DNA of 64,000 bases from NCBI RefSeq assembly GCF_023218175.1, contig NZ_JALPTH010000005.1, forward strand, positions 62,001-126,000. The letters run 5' to 3'. How positions within the stretch are numbered: position 1 is the stretch's first letter; every line of letters starts with the position of its first letter. The stretch is from Streptomyces lichenis (GTDB lineage Bacteria > Actinomycetota > Actinomycetes > Streptomycetales > Streptomycetaceae). The notes beneath the pieces were generated by a model. That model saw only the letters and a list, made by a program, of their open reading frames with translations. It was not told the origin of the DNA and did no database searches. The translations under genes were made by a program, and so were the position numbers. Below are positions 8,463 to 16,305 of this stretch, one piece after another.

Positions 8463-8657
8463 ATGAGCGTGGTACTCGACGCGTACGAGACGAGGGTCCC
8501 GGACGCGGACGGCTGGCGCGGGTTCCCGTTCCGCCACCCCGGCGACGAGGGCGTACCCGTCGTCGCGGCGGACGGGGGCAGGCACGACGGCGGGCCGATG
8601 CCCCCGGAGGCACCCCGCGACCCGGCCCCGGCGCCGAAGGACGGGGACGGCAAGTAG
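8463..8657 (+). CDS. Small hypothetical protein, Pro/Gly/Asp-rich
   Basis: 64-residue protein starting MSVVLDAYETR, with a strong ribosome binding site (GAGGAGG, 7 nt before the ATG). The C-terminal half is proline- and glycine-rich, without Cys, signal peptide or membrane segment. A double hairpin follows. I do not recognise a family. The strong initiation signal is the main reason to accept it as a gene. A peptide precursor is possible but nothing supports it. Confidence 0.5.
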   Translation: MSVVLDAYETRVPDADGWRGFPFRHPGDEGVPVVAADGGRHDGGPMPPEAPRDPAPAPKDGDGK

Positions 8658-8692
8658 GCCAGTGGCCCCGTAGGGCGTCAGGAAGGCGGCCC

Positions 8693-8751
8693 CGCCGGTG
8701 AGTGCAGACGGCTCACCGGCGAGGCGAGCCCTTTGTGGTTCAGGGCTCGCC
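8693..8751. terminator. Tandem hairpins between convergent genes
   Basis: Two perfect 10-bp stems occur: CGCCGGTGAG (8693-8702) with CTCACCGGCG (8712-8721), and GGCGAGCCCT (8723-8732) with AGGGCTCGCC (8742-8751). They sit between the convergent genes ending at 8657 and 8740. The second overlaps the last codons of the phosphatase gene. Confidence 0.65.
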
Positions 8752-9831
8752 CAGCCGCACCGCGAGGGCGGCGATGTCGTCGTCCAGACGGCCTCGGCTG
8801 TAGCGGAGGAGGTCGCGGTGGAGGGCCGTGAGCAGTTCGCGGGGCGGGGTGGGGGGCTGGCGGCGCATCCAGGCGGCCAGGGGAAAGAACTCGCCGTCGT
8901 GGGCGCGGGTCTCGGCGACGCCGTCGGTGTAGAGGAGCAGCAGGTCACCGGGGGCGAGGTCGAAGGAGTCCACGTTGTAGTGGTCGCCGATGAGCTCCGC
9001 GAGGCTGAGCAGGGGGGAGGGGGTGGCGGGCTCCAGGACGCGGAGGTTGCCGCGGTTGAGGAGCAGCGGGGGCGGGTGTCCGCAGTTGAGGATGTCGATC
9101 CGGCCGCCCTTGTGCGGGATCTCCGCGAGGAGGGCGGTGGCGAAGCGCTCCATGGGCCCGTCCGGGGGAAAGGCGGCGTTGTAGCGGGCGCTGCTGGCGT
9201 CCAGTCTGCGGGCCACGCTGACCATGTCGGCCTCGCCGTAGGCCGCCTCGCGGAAGGCGTTGACGATCGCCGCGGCCGCGCCGACGGCGGGCAGCCCCTT
9301 GCCCCGTACGTCCCCGATGAGCAGCCGTACCCCGTACGGCGTGTCCACCACTTCGTAGAAGTCCCCGCCGATGCGGGCCTCCGCTGCCGCCGCGAGGTAC
9401 AGGGACTCGATCTCCAGGGGCCCGAAGCGGCGCGGCATGGGGCTCAGGACCACGTGCTGCGCCGCGTCGGCGACGAGTCGTACGTGAAAGAGGGTGCGCT
9501 CGCGCTGGAGCCGGACGTGGCTTCCGTACGCGGCGGCCACGGTGACCGCGATGATCCCCGCGGCGGTCCACCAGGTCCCGAGGTCGGGGAAGACCAGGCT
9601 GAGACCGATCATCAGCAGCAGGCAGACCGTCCCCAGCAGCACCGTGGGGAGGACCGGCCACATGGCGGCGGCCAGGGCGGGCGCCGCGGGCAGCAGGCGG
9701 CTGAAGGCCATCTCCGGAGGAGTGGCGTAGGCCAGGCTGGCGATCACGACGGTCAGGATGACCGGCGACAGCCGCACCAGCCTCCCTCGGCCGTAACGCC
9801 GACGGAGCCGCGGCCGGGCAGAATCGATCAC
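8740..9831 (-). CDS. Membrane PP2C-type (SpoIIE/RsbU-like) serine/threonine phosphatase
   Basis: Metal-dependent phosphatase likely to dephosphorylate an anti-anti-sigma factor or similar regulator. GTG at 9831 gives 363 residues; a longer in-frame start at 9912 is possible. The N-terminal part has several hydrophobic segments (e.g. VILTVVIASLAYA and WWTAAGIIAVTVAAAYGSHV). The C-terminal SpoIIE domain shows RIGGDFYEV, IGDVRGKGL, NCGHPPPLLL and the acidic LLLYTDGVAE and DDDIAALAV blocks that bind the metal pair. It stands alone and converges with the small gene at 8463. The input signal and target are not visible. Confidence 0.88.
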   Translation of the reverse strand: MIDSARPRLRRRYGRGRLVRLSPVILTVVIASLAYATPPEMAFSRLLPAAPALAAAMWPVLPTVLLGTVCLLLMIGLSLVFPDLGTWWTAAGIIAVTVAAAYGSHVRLQRERTLFHVRLVADAAQHVVLSPMPRRFGPLEIESLYLAAAAEARIGGDFYEVVDTPYGVRLLIGDVRGKGLPAVGAAAAIVNAFREAAYGEADMVSVARRLDASSARYNAAFPPDGPMERFATALLAEIPHKGGRIDILNCGHPPPLLLNRGNLRVLEPATPSPLLSLAELIGDHYNVDSFDLAPGDLLLLYTDGVAETRAHDGEFFPLAAWMRRQPPTPPRELLTALHRDLLRYSRGRLDDDIAALAVRLGEP

Positions 9832-9981
9832 ACTTAACAGACTAACTACGCGATCGGGACATAGCGCCCTGACGACCCGGCCGTGATCGGGAAACCCCGG
9901 CCGGGGAGCCATCCGCCCGGCCGAGGGGCTGTCCGCCCGGCCAGGGATCCGGCACCCCCGCCCAGGGGCCCGGCCCCCGGC

Positions 9982-10534
9982 TCACACCGCGATGAGCAGG
10001 GCCTCGGAGCCGACCGGCCGGTAACCCGCGGCCTGGAAGGCGCGGATGCTCCGGGCGTTGCCGGCGGCCTGCTGGGACCAGAGGGCCTGCCCGTCCGGTA
10101 CGAGGTGCCGGGCCGACCACCACTCCCCCGTCGGCCGCCCACACCCGTACCCCGTCCCGGCGCTTGCGGGCCCGGGCCGCCCGCGGGTGGTCGGGGTCGG
10201 TCAGCTCGCGCAGCGGCAGGGGCGGCGGGCCGGGGAGCGGGTCGGCCACGGTCAGCAGGTCGATGGTGTCGGTGGACCGCGCGGTGCGGTCGAGCAGCGC
10301 GGCGAGCAAGCGCGGGTTCATGGTGGCCGCCAGCTCGTCGCAGTCCAGCGCGGCCAGGGCGGCGCGGACCCAGGCCGGGTCCTCGTCGGTGAAGACCACC
10401 GAGTGCGCGGTGAAGGCGATCACCCCGGCGTCCCGGTGGCTGGGCTGGGGCACCACCGTGGTGCGCCCGTCGGGCGGCGGGAACTCGCCACGCGCCGCCG
10501 CGTCCAGGATGCCGGCCAGTGCCGTGCCACTCAT
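9982..10534 (-). pseudogene. GNAT acetyltransferase pseudogene (internal deletion and frameshift)
   Basis: The N-terminal two thirds (from ATG 10534, MSGTALAGIL) and a C-terminal acetyltransferase tail (about 10110 to 9982, ending in AAGNARSIRAFQAAGYRP and LLIAV) are both recognisable but in different frames; 553 bp is not a multiple of three. Between VWAADGG and ARHLVPDG the expected acetyl-CoA-binding motif A (R/Q-x-x-G-x-G/A) is missing, so roughly 30 codons appear deleted with a frameshift near 10110-10140. Read through, the original frame continues into unrelated Pro/Arg-rich sequence. The gene is probably dead unless the assembly is wrong here. Confidence 0.75.
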
Positions 10535-10611
10535 CGCTCCCCCTCGTGGAGATGCTCATCGGATGAAGAAATCGTTGTCTGATGATCAGGACGCGATGGT
10601 AGAGAGGCGGG

Positions 10612-11391
10612 GTGACGACAACACCTGACTTCGCCGAGCTGCTGCGACTGATCGGCGAGCGGTCGACCGCCTTCCGTGCCGCGGTCGCCTCCGCGCCCGA
10701 CCTCGACGTACCGGTGCCGAGCTGCCCCGAGTGGACGCTGTTCGAGCTGGTCCGGCACCTGGGGAGCGGGGACGGCTTCTGGGCCGCCATCGTGGGCGCG
10801 GGCCCCGCCGAGGCGCCCCCGGCCGAGGCCGTGGCCGCGCGCGCCGCGGTGGCCGCGCCACGCGAGCGCGAGGCACTGGTGGCCTGGCTTGAGGAGTCGA
10901 CCGGGCAGCTGCTGGGCGCCCTGCGGGAGGCGGGCCCGGAGCGCGGCTGCTGGACATGGTGGGGTGCGTCGCAGTCACCGCGGAGCTCCGGCGCCGTCGC
11001 CCGGCACCGCGTCCAGGAGACCGCGGTGCATCTGTACGACGTCCAGCTCGCCCTGGGCGCCCCGCAGCCGCTGCCGGCCGAGGTGGCGCTCGACGGGGTG
11101 GAGGAGTTCCTGACCACCTGCTGCGCCACCACGAGCCCCTGGCCGCACAAGCCCACCGCCTTCGACTTCCACGCCACCGCCGAGGGCCGCTCCTGGCGGC
11201 TCACGGTGGACGGCGACGGGGCTCACGCCGCGCGTCTCCAGGCGCCCGACGACACGGCCGGGGCCGCCGTCCACGGCACCGCCGGTGAGCTGGTCCTCTA
11301 CCTCTACGACCGCCTCCCGGCGGAGTCGCTGCGGATCGAGGGGGACGCCGGGCTGTTCGACCTGCTCCGCGCCTGGGAGCCGGAGGCGTAG
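10612..11391 (+). CDS. Maleylpyruvate isomerase-family mycothiol-dependent enzyme-like protein
   Basis: 259-residue protein of the MDMPI/DinB superfamily (TIGR03083-type). The N-terminal four-helix part has the family pattern of a Pro-Glu-Trp-Thr segment (VPSCPEWTLFELVRHLG) with a His in the metal-site region, and HRVQETAVHLYDVQ supplies further candidate ligands. The C-terminal domain contains GTAGELVLYLYDRLP. GTG at 10612 is the start. These proteins bind a metal and in some cases use mycothiol, but most Streptomyces paralogues have no known substrate. It is divergent from the GNAT pseudogene, sharing a 77-bp AT-richer gap. Confidence 0.85.
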   Translation: MTTTPDFAELLRLIGERSTAFRAAVASAPDLDVPVPSCPEWTLFELVRHLGSGDGFWAAIVGAGPAEAPPAEAVAARAAVAAPREREALVAWLEESTGQLLGALREAGPERGCWTWWGASQSPRSSGAVARHRVQETAVHLYDVQLALGAPQPLPAEVALDGVEEFLTTCCATTSPWPHKPTAFDFHATAEGRSWRLTVDGDGAHAARLQAPDDTAGAAVHGTAGELVLYLYDRLPAESLRIEGDAGLFDLLRAWEPEA

Positions 11392-11469
11392 GGCGGGGCG
11401 ACGGCGGGCCGGGAAGGCGGCCACCCCCGTGGACCGCCTCCCCGCCGCCGATAGGCGGACTCGCCCGGG

Positions 11470-12118
11470 TCAGCGAGCCGCTACGGCCAGCCGCTCCACA
11501 GCCTCGGCCGTTCGGGCCGCCCCGTCCTCCGTCGCCATCGTCCGGGCGGCCCGCGCGGCGGCCCGCCCGTAGCCCGGCTCCCGCACCGCCCGGCCGAGCG
11601 CGTCCGCCAACCGCTCGGCGGTGAGCCCGGGGAACGGGACCGGGTCCGGGGCGGCGCCGATCGCGGTGAGGCGCCCGGCCCAGAAGGCCTGGTCACGGCG
11701 ACCGGCACCGCCACCGCGGGCACCCCGGCCCGTAGCGCGGCGGCGGTCGTGCCCGCCCCGGCGTGGTGGACGACGGCCGCCGGCCGCGGGAACAGCAGGG
11801 TGTGCGGCACCTCACCCACGGTGAGGACGTCGTCGCCGCCGTCGGCCACGAGACCGGCGGCCCCGCCCTGGAGGACGCCGCGCGGCCCGGCCCGGCGCAG
11901 GGCGGCCACGGCGAGCCCGTCCAGCCGCTCCCCCTCGCCCGCCGCCATGCTGCCGAAGCCGACGAGGACCGGCGGGGGTCGGCGTCGAGGAAGGCGGCCG
12001 GCTCGGCGGGGAGCCGTTCCTCCGGCCGGTGGTACGGCCACCAGTTGCCCACCACCTCCAGACCGGCCGCGTACACCTTCCGTACGCGGCCGGGGCCGTC
12101 ACCTCGCCGGCGGGCGGG
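11470..12118 (-). pseudogene. UGT/MGT-type glycosyltransferase remnant
   Basis: The C-terminal half of a macrolide-type glycosyltransferase, spread over three reading frames: [19 protein letters not shown] (from about 12070), then [21 protein letters not shown] (frame change near 11980 in a run of C), then [17 protein letters not shown], and after another frame change near 11690, [16 protein letters not shown] to the stop at 11470. The HAGxGT sugar-nucleotide motif identifies the family. The N-terminal acceptor domain is absent: the sequence stops 2 bp from the deoA stop codon. At least two single-base indels plus the truncation make this a clear relic. Confidence 0.8.
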
Positions 12119-12120
12119 TG

Positions 12121-13398
12121 TCAGGCGATGCGGTCCAGCACGATCGGGGTCGGCTGGTGGGCGGTGCCGGACGGGGCGATGTCCCAGGCGGCGTCCAGGG
12201 ACTTCAGGGCGTAGTCGAACTTCTCCGGGGTGTCGGTGTGGAGGGTGAGGAGGGGCTGGCCGGCGGTGACGGTCTCGCCGGGCTTGGCGTGCAGCTCGAC
12301 ACCCGCACCGGCCTGGACCGGGTCCTCCTTGCGGGCGCGGCCGGCGCCGAGGCGCCAGGCGGCGACGCCGACGGCGTAGGCGTCCAGGCGGGTGAGGACG
12401 CCGGAGGCGGGGGCGGTGACGACGTGCTGCTCACGGGCGACCGGGAGGATGGCGTCCGGGTCACCGCCCTGGGCGGCGATCATGCGGCGCCAGACGTCCA
12501 TCGCGGTGCCGTCGGCGAGGGCCTTGGCCGGGTCGGCGTCCTTGATGCCGGCCGTGTCGAGCATCTCGCGGGCGAGGGCGACGGTCAGCTCGACCACGTC
12601 GGCGGGGCCGCCGCCCGCCAGGACCTCGACAGACTCGCGCACTTCGAGGGCGTTTCCGGCGGTGAGGCCGAGCGGGGTGGACATGTCGGTGAGCAGGGCG
12701 ACGGTCTTGACGCCGCTGTCGGTGCCGAGGGCGACCATGGTGGAGGCCAGCTCACGGGCGTCCTCGATGGTCTTCATGAAGGCGCCGGAGCCGACCTTGA
12801 CGTCCAGCACCAGGGAGCCGGTGCCCTCGGCGATCTTCTTGGACATGATGGAGGAGGCGATCAGGGGGATCGCCTCGACCGTGCCGGTGACGTCCCGCAG
12901 GGCGTAGAGCTTCTTGTCGGCGGGGGCCAGGCCGTCACCGGCGGCGCAGATCACCGCGCCGGTGGTGTCCAGGACGTGCAGCATCTCCTCGTTGGAGAGC
13001 AGGGCGCGCCAGCCGGGGATGGACTCCAGCTTGTCCAGGGTGCCGCCGGTGTGGCCGAGGCCGCGGCCGGAGAGCTGCGGGACGGCGGCGCCACAGGCCG
13101 CGACGAGCGGGGCGAGGGGGAGGGTGATCTTGTCGCCCACGCCGCCGGTGGAGTGCTTGTCGGCGGTGGGCCGGGAGAGGGAGGAGAAGTCCATGCGCTC
13201 GCCGGAGGCGATCATCGCGGCGGTCCACCGGGCGATCTCGGTGCGGTTCATGCCGTTGAGCAGGATCGCCATGGCGAGCGAGGACATCTGCTCGTCGGCG
13301 ACCTCGCCGCGGGTGTAGGCGTCGATGACCCAGTCGATCTGCTCGGGGCTGAGCTCGCCGCGGTCCCGCTTGGTGCGGATGACGGAGATCGCGTCCAT
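12121..13398 (-). CDS. deoA: Thymidine phosphorylase
   Basis: Cytosolic salvage enzyme that splits thymidine (and deoxyuridine) with phosphate into base and deoxyribose-1-phosphate. The 425-residue protein has the family layout: N-terminal alpha domain (MDAISVIRTKRDRGELSPEQIDW), phosphate-binding segment KHSTGGVGDK, SGRGLGHTGGTLDKLES, and a C-terminal alpha/beta domain with a hammerhead-like segment (GVELHAKPGETV). The start at 13398 avoids a long unrelated N-terminal extension. It follows cdd after a hairpin and has its own upstream operator of the type shared with the nucleoside transporter genes, so it may be transcribed separately but co-regulated. Confidence 0.95.
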   Translation of the reverse strand: MDAISVIRTKRDRGELSPEQIDWVIDAYTRGEVADEQMSSLAMAILLNGMNRTEIARWTAAMIASGERMDFSSLSRPTADKHSTGGVGDKITLPLAPLVAACGAAVPQLSGRGLGHTGGTLDKLESIPGWRALLSNEEMLHVLDTTGAVICAAGDGLAPADKKLYALRDVTGTVEAIPLIASSIMSKKIAEGTGSLVLDVKVGSGAFMKTIEDARELASTMVALGTDSGVKTVALLTDMSTPLGLTAGNALEVRESVEVLAGGGPADVVELTVALAREMLDTAGIKDADPAKALADGTAMDVWRRMIAAQGGDPDAILPVAREQHVVTAPASGVLTRLDAYAVGVAAWRLGAGRARKEDPVQAGAGVELHAKPGETVTAGQPLLTLHTDTPEKFDYALKSLDAAWDIAPSGTAHQPTPIVLDRIA

Positions 13399-13439
13399 GG
13401 TGAAGTTCCTTCCAGCGAGGGCCTCTACGACGCCGACGA

Positions 13440-13455
13440 CTCTACGCGCATAGAG
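13440..13455. promoter_or_regulatory. Nucleoside-regulon operator, deoA site
   Basis: CTCTACGCGCATAGAG is a 16-bp inverted repeat with one mismatched pair in the centre, 42-57 bp upstream of deoA. Its core, CTACGCGCATAG, matches the sites at 17978-17989 and 19290-19301 upstream of other nucleoside genes. Confidence 0.6.
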
Positions 13456-13466
13456 GAGGAGAGGGG

Positions 13467-13502
13467 CGGCGCCCCTGCCACGCGGAGGTGACAGGGGCGC
13501 CG
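13467..13502 (-). terminator. Hairpin after cdd
   Basis: CGGCGCCCCTG (13467-13477) pairs with CAGGGGCGCCG (13492-13502) 7 bp beyond the cdd stop. It probably ends or attenuates the transporter-cdd transcript before deoA. Confidence 0.65.
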
Positions 13503-13508
13503 GGTGGG

Positions 13509-13910
13509 TCAGGAGAGGTGCTGCGGGCCGAAGGCCTGCGGGAGCATCGCGCCGAGGGTCAGCTCCCCGGCCGGGGTGTCCAGCAGCAGGCCGTCGCCGC
13601 CGAACTCGTACAGCAGCTGGCGGCAGCGGCCGCAGGGGACAATGGTCTCGCCCTTGCCGTCCACGCACACGAAGTGGGTGAGCCGGCCGCCGCCGGTGGC
13701 CTGGAGCTGGGAGACCAGCCCGCACTCGGCGCACAGCCCGATGCCGTACGAGGCGTTCTCCACGTTGCAGCCGGTGACCGTGCGGCCGTCGTCGGCCACG
13801 GCCGCCGCACCCACCGCGTACCCCGAGTACGGGGCGTAGGCGCGGGACATGGCGTCCCGGGCGGCGGCGCGCAGCTCTTCCCAGTCGAACGGGGCGGAGG
13901 ACGCGATCAC
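13509..13910 (-). CDS. cdd: Cytidine deaminase
   Basis: Zinc enzyme that deaminates cytidine and deoxycytidine to uridine and deoxyuridine. The 133 residues show the catalytic CNVENASYG...CAEC block (the Glu of CAEC acts as proton shuttle, its Cys binds zinc) and PCGRCRQLLYEF with the other two zinc Cys. The GTG start overlaps the stop codon of the upstream permease (GTGA), so it is translationally coupled to the transporter. Together with deoA it converts imported pyrimidine nucleosides to uracil or thymine and sugar phosphate. Confidence 0.96.
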   Translation of the reverse strand: MIASSAPFDWEELRAAARDAMSRAYAPYSGYAVGAAAVADDGRTVTGCNVENASYGIGLCAECGLVSQLQATGGGRLTHFVCVDGKGETIVPCGRCRQLLYEFGGDGLLLDTPAGELTLGAMLPQAFGPQHLS

Positions 13911-15196
13911 TTGCCTTGGCCCTTGCGGTAGCGCATGCCGTCGGCCTTGGGCATCCGCAGGCGCTGCGCGGAGAGGGACAGGACGAGCAGGGTGACCACG
14001 TACGGGGTGGCGCTGACGAACTCGGTGGGGACGGTGTCCGTGCCGAGGTACCAGACCAGCGTGCCCGCGGCGATGACCAGGCTGATCGCGGCGGTGAGGT
14101 AGCTCTTGCGGTACAGCTTCCAGGCGCCGAGGGCGACCAGGGCGATGGTCAGCAGCAGGAGCAGGGCGTGCACGGAGCTGCCGCCGGCCCGCAGCTGGAG
14201 GGCGTCGGCGAAGCCGAAGAGGCCCGCGCCCATGGCCAGCCCGCCGGGCCGCCAGTTGCCGAAGATCATCGCGGCGAGGCCGATGTAGCCCCGGCCGCCG
14301 GTCTGGCCCTCGTTGTAGATGTGCGAGGTGACCAGGGAGAGGAAGGCGCCGCCGAGCCCGGCGAGGCCGCCGGAGACGATCACCGCGATGTACTTGTACG
14401 TGTAGACGTTGACGCCGAGCGACTCCGCGGCGATCGGGTTCTCACCGCAGGAGCGCAGCCGCAGGCCGAACGGGGTCTTCCAGAGCACCCAGAAGGTGCC
14501 GGCGAAGAGCAGGACGGCGACGATCGTCAGCAGGGAGAGGTTGGTGACCAGGCCGCCGAGGATGCCGGCCACGTCGGAGACCAGGAACCAGTGGCGGCCT
14601 TCGAGGGAGTGCAGCCAGTCGGAGACCCCGGGCACCGTGATCGAGGTGATGTCCTCGGACGGCGGGGACTGCTTGGGGCTGCCGCCGCGCTCGGCGGCCT
14701 CGCCGGTGTTGAACCAGAGCTTGGCGAAGTAGGTGGTGACACCGAGCGCCAGGATGTTGATGGCGATACCGGAGATGATGTGGTCGACGCCGAAGGTGAC
14801 GGTGGCGACCGCGTGCAGCAGTCCGCCGAACATGCCGCCCAGGACTCCGGCGAGGACGCCGATCCAGGGGCTGGTCTGCCAGCCGGCCCAGGCACCGAAG
14901 AAGGTGCCGAGGATCATCATGCCCTCAAGGCCGATGTTGACCACGCCGGCCCGCTCGGCCCACAGGCCGCCGAGGCCCGCCAGGCCGATGGGCACCGCCA
15001 TCGACAGCGCGGCGCTGATCTGGCCGGCCGAGGTGAGGTCCTGGGCGCCGGTGATGGCGCGCACCGCCGACAGGGCGATCAGGCCGCCGGCGACGATGAG
15101 CAGGACGACGGGGAGGGAGAGGCGGGAGCGGCCGCCCTTGCCGCCGGAGACCTTCGGTGCGGCGGGCGGCGGAGTGGAAGTCGCCGTGGCACTCAC
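13907..15196 (-). CDS. Nucleoside ABC transporter permease (second subunit)
   Basis: 429-residue integral membrane protein of the branched-chain-type permease fold used by BMP-dependent nucleoside importers (YufQ/NupQ-like). It has a Lys/Arg-rich cytoplasmic N terminus and about ten hydrophobic segments, with GLAGLGGLWAERAGVVNIGLEGMM in the conserved core region and a GLAGLGGAFLSL repeat typical of the family. Its ATG overlaps the upstream permease stop (ATGA), and its own stop overlaps the cdd start. It forms the heterodimeric channel with the product of 15193-16305. Confidence 0.93.
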   Translation of the reverse strand: MSATATSTPPPAAPKVSGGKGGRSRLSLPVVLLIVAGGLIALSAVRAITGAQDLTSAGQISAALSMAVPIGLAGLGGLWAERAGVVNIGLEGMMILGTFFGAWAGWQTSPWIGVLAGVLGGMFGGLLHAVATVTFGVDHIISGIAINILALGVTTYFAKLWFNTGEAAERGGSPKQSPPSEDITSITVPGVSDWLHSLEGRHWFLVSDVAGILGGLVTNLSLLTIVAVLLFAGTFWVLWKTPFGLRLRSCGENPIAAESLGVNVYTYKYIAVIVSGGLAGLGGAFLSLVTSHIYNEGQTGGRGYIGLAAMIFGNWRPGGLAMGAGLFGFADALQLRAGGSSVHALLLLLTIALVALGAWKLYRKSYLTAAISLVIAAGTLVWYLGTDTVPTEFVSATPYVVTLLVLSLSAQRLRMPKADGMRYRKGQGK

Positions 15197-16305
15197 GCCG
15201 ACACCTCCTGGTTGTCGGAGTTACGGGCCTGGGCGGCGAGCTTCTCGCCCACCTGCCGCTGCTGGCGCTTGAGGCCGTAGCGGCGCACCACTTCGTACGC
15301 GATGACGACGCACAGGACGATGACGCCCTGGATGACGCCGACGATCTCCTTGTCGTACCCCTCGAACTCCAGCTTTCCGGTGCCGCGCTCCAGGAAGCCC
15401 CAGAGCAGGGCGCCCAGGGCGATGCCGACCGGGTGGTTGCGGCCGAGCAGCGCGATGGCGATACCGGTGAAGCCGATGCCGACCGGGAAGTCGCCGCTGT
15501 ACTCGTAGGAGTCGTTGAGCAGGGTCGGCATGCCGATCAGACCGGCCATGGCGCCGGAGATCAGCATGGAGGTGACCACCATGCGCTTGACGTTGACGCC
15601 GCTGGCCTCGGCGGCCGAGCCGGACTGGCCCACGGTGCGCAGGTCGAAGCCGAAGCGGGTGCGCGAGAGGGTGAACCAGTAGGCGACACCGGCCAGGACG
15701 GCGACGATCAGGAAGCCCCAGACCGGGTCGGGCTGGGTCGGGAAGTCGAAGAAGCGGGCGGACTCGGGCAGCGGGGTGGTGGAGACCTTGGTGCCCGCGG
15801 AGTCCAGGTGGCCCAGGCGGCCGGGCTGGAGCAGATAGCCGATGATCGCGGTGGCGATCATGTTGAGCATGATGGTGGCGACGACCTCGCTGACGCCACG
15901 GGTGACCTTCAGGACACCGGCGATACCGGCCCACATCGCGCCGACGATCATCGCGGTGATGATGATCAGCGGGATCTGCAGGAAGCCGGGCAGGGTCAGC
16001 GCCCCGCCGAGCGCGGCGGCGAAGAACGCGGCCAGCCGGTACTGGCCGTCCACGCCGATGTTGAACAGGTTCATCCGGAAGCCGATGGCCACCGCGAGAC
16101 CGGCGAGGTAGTACGTGGTCGCCTTGTTGATGATGTAGACCTGGCTGTCCGACTTGACGCCGTAGTCGAACATGATCCCGAAGGCGCTGAACGGCTCCTT
16201 GCCGGTGGCCGCCAGCACCAGTGCGGTGACCAGGAAGGCGGCCACGATCGCCAGCAGCGGGGCGGCCAGCCCGAGGAGCACCCGCTCCTTGTCGAACTTC
16301 TTCAT
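15193..16305 (-). CDS. Nucleoside ABC transporter permease (first subunit)
   Basis: 370-residue membrane protein, partner of the next permease (YufP/NupP-like). ATG 16305 overlaps the stop of the ATPase gene, replacing a much longer open frame in the wrong register. Conserved features are GLAVAIGFRMNLFNIGVDGQY near the first third and GVSEVVATIMLNMIA, both typical of BMP-system permeases; about ten membrane segments are visible. It should translocate nucleosides delivered by the lipoprotein encoded at 18187. Confidence 0.93.
   Translation of the reverse strand: MKKFDKERVLLGLAAPLLAIVAAFLVTALVLAATGKEPFSAFGIMFDYGVKSDSQVYIINKATTYYLAGLAVAIGFRMNLFNIGVDGQYRLAAFFAAALGGALTLPGFLQIPLIIITAMIVGAMWAGIAGVLKVTRGVSEVVATIMLNMIATAIIGYLLQPGRLGHLDSAGTKVSTTPLPESARFFDFPTQPDPVWGFLIVAVLAGVAYWFTLSRTRFGFDLRTVGQSGSAAEASGVNVKRMVVTSMLISGAMAGLIGMPTLLNDSYEYSGDFPVGIGFTGIAIALLGRNHPVGIALGALLWGFLERGTGKLEFEGYDKEIVGVIQGVIVLCVVIAYEVVRRYGLKRQQRQVGEKLAAQARNSDNQEVSA

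Noticed and set aside
13399..13734. N-terminal extension of thymidine phosphorylase to 13734
   Set aside because: It would overlap cdd and include a terminator and operator. The family N terminus, MDAISVIRTKRD, begins at 13398.
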